Part shown: one piece after another, positions 1-5,395 of the stretch
Layout: each line of letters opens with the position of its first letter
Position numbering within the stretch: the first letter of the stretch is position 1
Assembly: GCA_947632425.1 (NCBI GenBank)
Contig: CANRPG010000140.1
Coordinates: forward strand, 1-5,395
DNA length: 5,395 bases
Source: an uncultured Clostridia bacterium
Lineage (GTDB): Bacteria > Bacillota > Clostridia > Oscillospirales > Ruminococcaceae
Direction: 5' to 3'
The notes under the pieces: generated by a model
Told to the model about the DNA's origin: nothing
What the model saw: only the letters and a program-made list of their open reading frames with translations
Database searches by the model: none
Made by a program: the position numbers and the translations under genes

Positions 1-11
1 AAATCACCTTA

Positions 12-29
12 TGTGATAATTATATCACA
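12..29. promoter_or_regulatory. Promoter-overlapping operator: TGTGATA-N4-TATCACA
   Basis: Seven-base inverted arms TGTGATA and TATCACA flank a 4-bp centre. The site covers the whole -10 box (19-24) and the probable start point, so bound protein would block RNA polymerase. The half-site GTGATA is the same as in the palindrome at 51-74. The arm spacing does not match CRP (TGTGA-N6-TCACA) or FNR (TTGAT-N4-ATCAA), so I do not assign a regulator family. Confidence 0.65.
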
Positions 30-47
30 CGGTCTTTTCAATGTCAA
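19..47 (-). promoter_or_regulatory. Exact-consensus sigma-A promoter directed leftward
   Basis: On the minus strand TTGACA (47-42) is followed by 17 bp and TATAAT (24-19). Both hexamers and the spacing match the sigma-70/sigma-A consensus perfectly. Transcription would start near position 12 and leave the window, so the target gene is unseen. AAGGTGA at 10-4 could be its ribosome-binding site, implying a very short leader. An unregulated promoter this strong is unusual, and the flanking palindromes suggest it is repressed. Confidence 0.8.
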
Positions 48-50
48 TAA

Positions 51-74
51 AAAAGTGATAAATTTATCACTTTT
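51..74. promoter_or_regulatory. Upstream operator: perfect 24-bp palindrome containing GTGATA-AATT-TATCAC
   Basis: The 24 bases are exactly self-complementary, with arms AAAAGTGATA and TATCACTTTT around AATT. The core 55-70 repeats the half-sites seen at 13-28. It lies 3 bp upstream of the -35 box of the leftward promoter. A dimeric regulator is the natural reading. Read leftward it is also a weak A/T-rich hairpin ending in six T, so it may help terminate the operon. The cognate regulator is not in the window. Confidence 0.65.
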
Positions 75-110
75 GTAGAAACAAACAAATACGCCTTATG
101 CGCAGTATTT
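75..110 (-). terminator. Candidate intrinsic terminator of the operon
   Basis: Immediately after the TAA at 117-115 the minus strand has AAATAC (110-105) pairing with GTATTT (92-87). The stem can continue by two G-C pairs past one bulged T, leaving a 7-base loop. A T-rich but G-interrupted tail (TTTGTTTGTTTC) follows. The stem is short and the tail imperfect, so termination may be partial. The palindrome at 51-74, followed on this strand by a run of T, could be a second terminator. Confidence 0.45.
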
Positions 111-114
111 CAAT

Positions 115-423
115 TTATATATTATCACTATTTTTTCTTTCCGCGCGCTTTCTGATAACTTTTCTTAGCTCAAAAAGCATAAGAACAAGCACTGCAAGAT
201 CGCAGGCAAAAACTACAATGCCGCCAACCAAAGCTCCGTCACGCACCAAAACAAATCCTATAAAGCCGATAACGCCAAGCAGTCCGCCATACAGCAAAGT
301 TATCAGCAGCACGGCAAAAATTCGCAGAATAAAGGGGCATTTTTTGCTTTCCAATGCGCCGAAAGAGCCGTCAATAATTATTTCGAGAAGTATCTCGATA
401 AGCTCTTCAAACAAAAAGTCCAC
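115..423 (-). CDS. Small two-helix membrane protein of unknown function
   Basis: A 102-aa protein that I cannot assign to a named family, although short Firmicutes proteins beginning with a similar acidic-hydrophobic MDFLFE-type segment are familiar. Residues 1-18 could form an amphipathic helix (FLFEELIEILLEIII). Residues about 34-60 and 64-85 are strongly hydrophobic and likely membrane-spanning, joined by a short RDG turn. The tail (87-97, RKVIRKRAERK) is basic. K27/K28 before the first helix and the basic tail favour a hairpin with both ends in the cytoplasm. The start is GTG, supported by AGGGGG seven bases upstream; no in-frame ATG gives a better start. It begins 17 nt after the CotH stop, so it is probably translated from the same mRNA and is the last gene of the cluster. 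Expression is inferred from the ribosome-binding site and hydrophobic pattern only. Confidence 0.75.
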   Translation of the reverse strand: MDFLFEELIEILLEIIIDGSFGALESKKCPFILRIFAVLLITLLYGGLLGVIGFIGFVLVRDGALVGGIVVFACDLAVLVLMLFELRKVIRKRAERKNSDNI

Positions 424-430
424 AAAAACG

Positions 431-436
431 CCCCCT
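431..436 (-). promoter_or_regulatory. Ribosome-binding site deciding a GTG start
   Basis: AGGGGG on the minus strand lies seven bases before the GTG at 423. It is the main support for the non-ATG start of the small membrane protein. Confidence 0.6.
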
Positions 437-440
437 GATG

Positions 441-2198
441 CTAGTCAAAATATCCGTCAGGCAGGTCAAACTGCTGCATCAGGTATTTTACAATATAGCC
501 GCGCCTGCTGCGTGCAAATTTGCGAATATTCTCCGTCCTGTTGAGATATTCTTCATACCACGACCAGATCGTGCTGTCGGTCTTTTTCATCTCTTCAAGA
601 TGCTTGTAATACACCTGCATTTCGCTGTAGCGTTCGTTATTCATATCGTCAAGAGTCTGGATTATATTTTCTTCCGTAAGTACGCCATTCAGCAGTTCTT
701 TTACCTTTGCAATAAAATATTCTTTGCAGTCGTCACGCTCCATGAGACCCGCAAACAGCGGAGAATATCTCTCACCGTTCTCGTTCATCACATTATAGTT
801 ATCCAGCATTATATCGAGCAAGTTATTGTAGTTTGCCATGGTAACATCCTGCTCATACAGTCCCATGCAATAGTCGGTATCGTGCAGTATAAAACGCCAC
901 CTGCCGTCGGCATTGCCGCTGGTTTCCTCACCCTGCGCAGGATAATAGCGATAGCACTTGTAGTTGTTGTTAGGCCAGTCAAAGTTGTTGACGATTATAT
1001 TAAAAGCATAGTTGTCAAGATAATTTTCAACGTCGATAAGCGAGGCAAGCTCGTTGTAATTCGCATCATCGGTAAGATCGGAATACGCCAGCCTGCTGTA
1101 CATATCGTTGAACTCCTGCGCCGCAGCGGCAGTGTTTTCGTCATCGTCATCTGTATTTTTGTATTGCTCGCTGCCCTCGATGACCTCATACCTGCCGCTC
1201 TCGCCGCCATACTTGTCTTTCAGAAGATCATCGCAATATGTTTCATGCAGCCACAGCAGACCATAATACTCGCCGTTGAGATACGTGACCGCAGGCACAA
1301 CGCCCTCGCAGTCGGTATAGCCTGCCTGTGCCGCAAGCCGCTGGTTGAGCTCATCGCGGATATATGCAAACTGAAAATCGTTGCCCGCGTTGCGCAAAAC
1401 AAGCTTGTCGTACTTATCAATAGTACTGCCGTTTATGTGCGGCGTGCCGAAAATATCCGTCTCAAACTTGCCGTGGTCGGGGTCATAAGACTTTCTTGCA
1501 AACAGTTTCAGCGATTTTATCGAGGACTCGCGCGATGCCGCCCCGAATATCCTCACGCCTGCGCCCTGCTCAAACATCAGCGTGCCGTCGGCGTTTATAG
1601 CTTCAACGTATATCGGTCGCTCACTTTGCTTGCCGCGCAGCTGAAAATTCTTACCGTAAAACAGACCGTCGGGCTTGTTGAAAAGATCGTCGGGTGTACC
1701 CGTCAGCGAGAAAATTATGTTGTTGAACCGCTGATCTATCCCCAGCAGCGAAAAGAACGTGTGCGTTACCGTTTGCGACTCGCTGCCGTCAGCATAATAC
1801 GCCTTTGCCCTGAGCGAGAGACATGACGGAAAATCTCCCGTTGCGCCCTCAAGCTTTATAGGCTCTGTGTACAGGTTAGTTTCTTTTGTCGGCTCGCTGC
1901 CGTCGGTCGTGTAGTACACCTGCGCGCCCTCGGGATATGTTATACCTATATTTACAGCGGTATTGAAAAACCTTGTATCGGTGACTTCTTCGCCGCTGCC
2001 GGTAAAGTTTACAGCCTCAAAAACATCAGTATTATCGTTATTATCGGTATTTTCTACAGTGCTTTCAACGCTGCTGTCTTTCACCGTCTGAGAAGAACTT
2101 TCGCTCTTTGAAGAGATGTCGCTGCTGCTGCAAGATGCAAGACTAAAAACGCACAGCACCGCCGCCGCTATTATGCTAAAAAGCCTTTTTGCTTTCAT
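441..2198 (-). CDS. CotH-family lipoprotein with Fn3-associated / hexosaminidase C-terminal-like domain
   Basis: A 585-aa exported lipoprotein. Residues 1-22 are a signal peptide (MKAKR, hydrophobic core, lipobox LASC) with C23 as lipidation site. Residues 24-60 are a Ser/Asp/Asn-rich linker. Residues about 68-148 resemble Fn3-associated / chitobiase C-terminal repeats, with the hallmark VYYTTDGSEPTKET (94-107) and later LRAKAYYADGSES. The CotH domain spans about 155-560: RIFGAASRESSIKSLKLFARK (first residues 216-235), LVLRNAGND (266-274), YIRDEL, YLNGEYYGLLWLHE (306-319), NNFDWPNNNYK (404-414) and ILHDTDYCMGL (437-447). In Bacillus subtilis CotH is an atypical protein kinase acting on spore-coat proteins. 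D407 with D440/D442 are candidate metal-binding acids here, and K228 or K231 a candidate nucleotide-binding lysine. With a lipobox the domain should lie outside the membrane, unlike spore-coat CotH, so adhesion or carbohydrate binding is an alternative role. AAGGAG six bases upstream supports the start; the stop is TAG. Confidence 0.93.
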   Translation of the reverse strand: MKAKRLFSIIAAAVLCVFSLASCSSSDISSKSESSSQTVKDSSVESTVENTDNNDNTDVFEAVNFTGSGEEVTDTRFFNTAVNIGITYPEGAQVYYTTDGSEPTKETNLYTEPIKLEGATGDFPSCLSLRAKAYYADGSESQTVTHTFFSLLGIDQRFNNIIFSLTGTPDDLFNKPDGLFYGKNFQLRGKQSERPIYVEAINADGTLMFEQGAGVRIFGAASRESSIKSLKLFARKSYDPDHGKFETDIFGTPHINGSTIDKYDKLVLRNAGNDFQFAYIRDELNQRLAAQAGYTDCEGVVPAVTYLNGEYYGLLWLHETYCDDLLKDKYGGESGRYEVIEGSEQYKNTDDDDENTAAAAQEFNDMYSRLAYSDLTDDANYNELASLIDVENYLDNYAFNIIVNNFDWPNNNYKCYRYYPAQGEETSGNADGRWRFILHDTDYCMGLYEQDVTMANYNNLLDIMLDNYNVMNENGERYSPLFAGLMERDDCKEYFIAKVKELLNGVLTEENIIQTLDDMNNERYSEMQVYYKHLEEMKKTDSTIWSWYEEYLNRTENIRKFARSRRGYIVKYLMQQFDLPDGYFD

Positions 2199-2204
2199 AG
2201 ATCG

Positions 2205-2210
2205 CTCCTT
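2205..2210 (-). promoter_or_regulatory. Ribosome-binding site of the CotH lipoprotein gene
   Basis: AAGGAG on the minus strand lies six bases before the ATG at 2198, within the 18-nt gap after the preceding stop codon. It is the best match to the anti-Shine-Dalgarno sequence in the cluster. Confidence 0.8.
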
Positions 2211-2216
2211 TTTATG

Positions 2217-3425
2217 TCAGCCTTTTATAAACCTGTCCATAAGCGTGCAGCCCTTTGTTATGAATATGCCCGTCTTTTCAGCGGCTTTCTCACAAAGGCA
2301 GTCTACACCCTGTTTCTGCTCCTGCTTGTGGTATATAAGGTACGGCACCGGCTTGTTTGTGTGTGTCATAAGCGAGATAGGTGTCGGGTGGTCGGGACAG
2401 ACAAGTATTTTATAGTCGCCCATTTCGTCAAGCGCCTTCATAACAGGCCCGAGTATCTTCTCATCTATAAGCTCAATAGAGCGCACCTTGTTCTCCATTT
2501 CGTGGCGGTGACCACATTCATCGGGGGCTTCAACGTGTATGTAAACAAAGTCCTGACCATTCTTCAGCTCGTTTATGCACGCCTGCGCCTTGCCTTCAAA
2601 GTTGGTGTCTATATAGCCTGTTGCGCCTTCTACCTCGATAACTTTCATGCCGCTTAAATGTCCTATGCCTTTCAGCAGGTCAACAGCCGATATCATCGAG
2701 CCTTTCAGACCGTACTTGTCTTTGAAAGACGAAAGCGGTTTTTTAACGCCCTCTCCCCACAGCCACATGGAATTTGCAGGGCGTTTGCCTGCCTTTATTC
2801 TCGCGAGGTTTACGGGGTGGTCTTTAAGTATGTCATAGCTTTTTATCATCATGTCAAGAAGCTTTGCGGCGTTGGGGCTGTCCGAAAGATAATTCTTTAT
2901 CGGCTTGCCCGTTATATCATGCGGAGGAGTGAGCGTGCCGACGTCGGTAGTGCCGCCGTTCCAAATAAGGCAATGGCGGTAGCTTACGCCCGAATAAAGC
3001 TGAAATTCCTCAGAGTTGAAATGCTCTGCAAGTGTTTCAATAAGCTTTGCAGCCTCTGCGGTAGAAATATCGTCCGAGCAATAGTCTACCATGGTCTTGT
3101 CTCTGTAATCGGGCTCGTCCGAGAGTGTAACAAGATTGCACCTGAACGATACATCGCTCTCTTTCATGTCAACGCCTATAGATACCGCTTCAAGCGGCGA
3201 CCGACCGCTGTAATACTTCACCGGATCATACCCCAGAACAGAAAGATTTGCAACATCGCTGCCAGGCTTCATGCCGTCATCTACAGTCTTTACAAGCCCC
3301 ACTTCGCCTACAGCCGCCATTTTGTCCATATTCGGCTTGTTTGCAGCCTCCATAGGGGTCTTGCCGCCAAGCTCGGGTATAGGCAGGTCTGCCATACCGT
3401 CACACAGCATTACTACATACTTCAT
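2217..3425 (-). CDS. ApgM-family cofactor-independent phosphoglycerate mutase / candidate homoserine kinase
   Basis: A 402-aa cytoplasmic enzyme of the alkaline-phosphatase superfamily, close to full length for the archaeal-type, 2,3-bisphosphoglycerate-independent mutase family (about 400 aa). Visible motifs are DGMAD at 9-13 (metal ligand D9), PGSDVANLSVLGYDP at 54-68 with S56 as probable phosphoryl-accepting nucleophile, GRSPLEA at 74-80, the TPPHDITGKPI segment at 166-176, HVEAPDECGH at 297-306 (metal ligands), and CPDHPTP plus THT at 343-356 (metal ligands D345, H346, H355). All expected catalytic residues are present. Family knowledge: true mutases interconvert 3- and 2-phosphoglycerate, whereas a bacterial subfamily (TIGR02535) is a proposed homoserine kinase of threonine synthesis. 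The SDVANL motif and overall sequence match what I recall of that bacterial subfamily. No threonine-pathway neighbour is in view. The start is supported by AGGAAG seven bases upstream. The gene lies 29 nt after the cyclase. Confidence 0.93.
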   Translation of the reverse strand: MKYVVMLCDGMADLPIPELGGKTPMEAANKPNMDKMAAVGEVGLVKTVDDGMKPGSDVANLSVLGYDPVKYYSGRSPLEAVSIGVDMKESDVSFRCNLVTLSDEPDYRDKTMVDYCSDDISTAEAAKLIETLAEHFNSEEFQLYSGVSYRHCLIWNGGTTDVGTLTPPHDITGKPIKNYLSDSPNAAKLLDMMIKSYDILKDHPVNLARIKAGKRPANSMWLWGEGVKKPLSSFKDKYGLKGSMISAVDLLKGIGHLSGMKVIEVEGATGYIDTNFEGKAQACINELKNGQDFVYIHVEAPDECGHRHEMENKVRSIELIDEKILGPVMKALDEMGDYKILVCPDHPTPISLMTHTNKPVPYLIYHKQEQKQGVDCLCEKAAEKTGIFITKGCTLMDRFIKG

Positions 3426-3432
3426 ATATATA

Positions 3433-3438
3433 CTTCCT
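3433..3438 (-). promoter_or_regulatory. Ribosome-binding site of the ApgM-family gene
   Basis: AGGAAG on the minus strand sits seven bases before the ATG at 3425, inside the 29-nt gap after the cyclase stop codon. The TATATAT spacer should keep the start region unstructured. Confidence 0.75.
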
Positions 3439-3454
3439 TTCGTGAACAGGTAAT

Positions 3455-5359
3455 TTACTGGTTTTGCTCTCTTCCGCGTTTGCGGCGCTTTTTGGTCTCA
3501 TACATAATTGTATCTGCGCGGCGTATAAAGTCCTCCAGAGTATCCTCTTCTTTTGGTACGTCAACAATGTAACCGCAGCTTGCGCCTACTTCATAAGGCT
3601 TGCCGCTGACTTTATTGTAACCGTCAAGCATTTTCTGAACGGCTGCGACGTATTCTTCGGCTATTTTTTCGGTATAGTTGAACGCCATTACCTCAAACTC
3701 ATCGCCGCCGAAACGCGCACATATCTCTCTGTGCTTTGATACCCTGCTGAGCGCGTTGCCCACCTGCAAAATAGCGTTGTCGCCCTCCAGATGTCCGTAC
3801 TTGTCGTTTATAACTTTCAGGTCGTCAAGGTCAACAGCCAGCACGAACACCATTTTGCCGCGCGACTTTGCCGCCTCAAACTGCTCTGCCGCCTTGCCCT
3901 GAGCCCCTCGCCTGTTATATAGATTGGTCAAAGGGTCGCGCACATACATTCTTTCCAGCATACTTGAATATAGCGTAAGTTTTGAGCGCACCCTGATATT
4001 TTCAAGCGCAGTGCTTATATTCATTTTCCACGTGTTGAATATAACGCTGCTGCCTATGTAGCCGTCGCAGCTCAGCGCGATATACCCGAAATTTCTGTCC
4101 TGAAAATGCAGCGGAGTTATAAAGAAAGCATTCGCAAACGCATTTTTGGAATACAGCGCAGGCAGCATCTCGCCGCGGCTGAAAGTAAAGTTAGGCAGAT
4201 AATCGCCTTTTTCTCGCGCTATACGGCAGTCTATAGTATCGGTATAGTCGCAGTGATCCATCTTTAACTTTTCATCGGTATTTTCAAGATGAGTATTCAG
4301 GCAAAGATAAAACCTGTCAACATAAATATCTTCTATATAGTATCGCAGCTTCTGGAACGCCGCATCAAAGTTGTTTACATATGTAAGGTCTTCGCTCATT
4401 CTGATAAGCCGCTTTGACATGGTCTTGAAGCGCTCGTTGTCAGAGTTTATATCGCGTATCATGGTGTTGTGCTTATCATCACCGAAAGCAGCGCAGCCGC
4501 AGCTTTCCGAAAGCGACAGCCTATTCTTTATCCGAACGTGCATAAACTCGCCCTTGCCAAGCTTCATCACTTCGGGTATTATATTTACCGCGCTCTCCCC
4601 TGCCGATACGAATTCTATCGCAACGGTGGTTATCGAGGGGCAGTGCGCAGATGAGAACCTTATTCCGCCAAATCCTGTAACAGCAACATCTTCGGGTACT
4701 TTAACGCCTGCCCTTGAAAGCTCGTCGCTTATGCCCATTGCAATATTGTCGTTGGCGCAAACGAAAGCCTGCGGCAGCTTACCGCACTGCTGCACATACT
4801 CGCGAATTTTAGTTACCGCCTTGTATTCATCAAACCCCGAAAAGCACACCCTCTTTTTCTCATAAGGTATGCCGTGGTCTTTAAGCGCCTTTCTGTATAC
4901 CGCAAAACGGTTATCACTTTCAAGGTCGTTTTCATACGCGCCGACATAGTTTATCTCGGTAAATCCATGCTTTGTTATAAGATGCTCCACAAGCTCATAA
5001 AGTCCGCCGCAATAGTCAATATCAACGCTGTGGCAGCCGGGCAGGTTTTTGCCTACCGAAATAACGGGCACGCCGCTTTGATGTGCACGCGCTAAAATTT
5101 TGTCAAGAGCTTCGTGAGTTGGTATGGTTGCGGGAAGGACAATAAGCACGCTGAACTTTTCAAAGTTTATAAGGTCGAATATTTTTTCCTCTCCGCTGTC
5201 GTGAAGCGAATGGTTCGTGGTATTACTGAGCGGACAGAAAAACGCCGTGTCAAAGCCTTTTTGTTTTGCGGCATCTAAAATGCCTCTGCATATCTTGTCC
5301 TGATATTCTGCGTTTACGCCTGCATATGCCACTGCTATGCGCAGTTTATTTTCGGGCAT
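3455..5359 (-). CDS. Soluble sensor diguanylate cyclase: LacI/PBP-like ligand domain fused to GGDEF
   Basis: Predicted to make cyclic di-GMP from two GTP in the cytoplasm, controlled by a small ligand. Numbering is from the ATG at 5359 (634 aa). Residues about 5-275 resemble the sugar-binding core of LacI/GalR regulators: ANDNIAMGI at 202-210, VPEDVAVTGFGG at 221-232, then PSITTV. There is no N-terminal helix-turn-helix, no signal peptide and no membrane segment, so it should sense an internal ligand and not bind DNA. A Cys-Gly-Cys motif (287-289) ends this domain. Residues about 300-460 are a helical and GAF-like mixed region of uncertain family. The GGDEF domain (about 472-622) has DPLTNLYNRR (475-484), metal site D510, NDKYGHLEGD (518-527) and intact GGDEF (551-555), so catalysis is expected. 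The inhibitory RxxD site reads KxxE (542-545). The C-terminus is Lys/Arg-rich. A TTG at 5380 adds seven codons, but the ribosome-binding site lies inside that extension, so ATG is preferred. The ligand is unknown. Confidence 0.93.
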   Translation of the reverse strand: MPENKLRIAVAYAGVNAEYQDKICRGILDAAKQKGFDTAFFCPLSNTTNHSLHDSGEEKIFDLINFEKFSVLIVLPATIPTHEALDKILARAHQSGVPVISVGKNLPGCHSVDIDYCGGLYELVEHLITKHGFTEINYVGAYENDLESDNRFAVYRKALKDHGIPYEKKRVCFSGFDEYKAVTKIREYVQQCGKLPQAFVCANDNIAMGISDELSRAGVKVPEDVAVTGFGGIRFSSAHCPSITTVAIEFVSAGESAVNIIPEVMKLGKGEFMHVRIKNRLSLSESCGCAAFGDDKHNTMIRDINSDNERFKTMSKRLIRMSEDLTYVNNFDAAFQKLRYYIEDIYVDRFYLCLNTHLENTDEKLKMDHCDYTDTIDCRIAREKGDYLPNFTFSRGEMLPALYSKNAFANAFFITPLHFQDRNFGYIALSCDGYIGSSVIFNTWKMNISTALENIRVRSKLTLYSSMLERMYVRDPLTNLYNRRGAQGKAAEQFEAAKSRGKMVFVLAVDLDDLKVINDKYGHLEGDNAILQVGNALSRVSKHREICARFGGDEFEVMAFNYTEKIAEEYVAAVQKMLDGYNKVSGKPYEVGASCGYIVDVPKEEDTLEDFIRRADTIMYETKKRRKRGREQNQ

Positions 5360-5367
5360 AAGTTTTT

Positions 5368-5374
5368 CACCTCT
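5368..5374 (-). promoter_or_regulatory. Ribosome-binding site deciding the start of the diguanylate cyclase
   Basis: The minus strand reads AGAGGTG, then eight bases, then ATG at 5359. This spacing supports the ATG over the in-frame TTG at 5380, which lies upstream of the site itself. Confidence 0.75.
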
Positions 5375-5389
5375 GTGCAAGTTTCATAC

Positions 5390-5395
5390 ATAATA
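5390..5395 (-). promoter_or_regulatory. Possible -10 box of the operon promoter (edge of window)
   Basis: The first six minus-strand bases of the window are TATTAT, one mismatch from the sigma-A -10 consensus. The implied transcript would start about 5383 and have a leader of about 25 nt carrying the ribosome-binding site. The -35 would lie outside the window and cannot be checked. AT-rich hexamers like this occur often by chance, so this is weak. Confidence 0.2.

Noticed and set aside
12..29. CRP/FNR-type binding site
   Set aside because: The arms resemble TGTGA and TCACA but are separated by 8 bp, not the 6 bp of CRP, and the FNR core TTGAT-N4-ATCAA is absent.
1..114. Riboswitch such as a c-di-GMP aptamer in the intergenic region
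   Set aside because: The region is short, A/T-rich and accounted for by a hairpin, promoter and palindromes. I see no conserved aptamer core, and the predicted transcript start leaves almost no leader in the window.
98..544. Plus-strand open frame (148 codons) opposite the small membrane protein
   Set aside because: Ser/Lys/Thr-rich low-complexity translation with no visible motif. The minus-strand frame gives clean membrane helices and a properly spaced ribosome-binding site.
438..1826. Long plus-strand open frame (462 codons) opposite the CotH gene
   Set aside because: It is antisense to a gene with a signal peptide, recognisable domains and a ribosome-binding site. Its translation is Ile/Val/Arg/Cys-rich with no recognisable motif, as expected from a shadow frame.
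2658..3572. Plus-strand open frame (304 codons) opposite the ApgM-family gene
   Set aside because: It runs across the end of one confident minus-strand gene and the start of another, shows no family motif, and has a Tyr/Arg/Cys-rich composition typical of antisense reading.
5367..5395. Open minus-strand frame ending LCMKLAQR-stop over the ribosome-binding site of the cyclase
   Set aside because: Only nine codons are visible, so it could be the tail of an upstream gene, a tiny leader peptide or chance. There is not enough sequence to call it.

Overview
The window reads as one leftward (minus-strand) gene cluster that fills almost all of it, followed by a compact regulatory region at the left edge. 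In transcription order the genes are: a soluble sensor diguanylate cyclase (5359-3455), an ApgM-type phosphoglycerate mutase / candidate homoserine kinase (3425-2217), a secreted CotH-family lipoprotein (2198-441), and a two-helix membrane protein (423-115). The gaps between them are 29, 18 and 17 nt, and each gene has its own purine-rich ribosome-binding site. There is no room for a conventional promoter or terminator between genes, so a single polycistronic transcript is the simplest reading. Its promoter would lie at or beyond the right edge. No gene-free stretch exceeds about 115 bases.

Organism (inference): strong AGGAGG-like ribosome-binding sites, TTG/GTG start candidates, a LacI-like sensor fused to GGDEF, a Ser/Asp/Asn-rich lipoprotein carrying a CotH domain, and moderate G+C all suggest a gut or rumen Clostridia member, most like Ruminococcus and relatives (Oscillospiraceae). 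I could not confirm this by a search. No RNA gene, insertion sequence, CRISPR array or phage gene is visible.

Gene roles: the cyclase would turn binding of a cytoplasmic small ligand into cyclic di-GMP. The second gene is a central-metabolism or threonine-pathway enzyme; its sequence suits the bacterial homoserine-kinase-like branch at least as well as true phosphoglycerate mutase. The CotH lipoprotein and small membrane protein act at the cell surface. No direct functional link between the four is visible, so they may simply be co-transcribed.

The left 114 bases are the most striking part. They hold a bulged hairpin with a T-rich tail that could end the operon. Next comes an exact consensus sigma-A promoter (TTGACA, 17 bp, TATAAT) firing leftward out of the window. 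Two copies of the operator-like palindrome GTGATA-N4-TATCAC bracket it: one just upstream of the -35, the other covering the -10. Their centres are 42 bp apart, four helical turns. This looks like a very strong promoter under tight repression by a dimeric regulator binding two sites on the same DNA face. The controlled gene lies just off the left edge.
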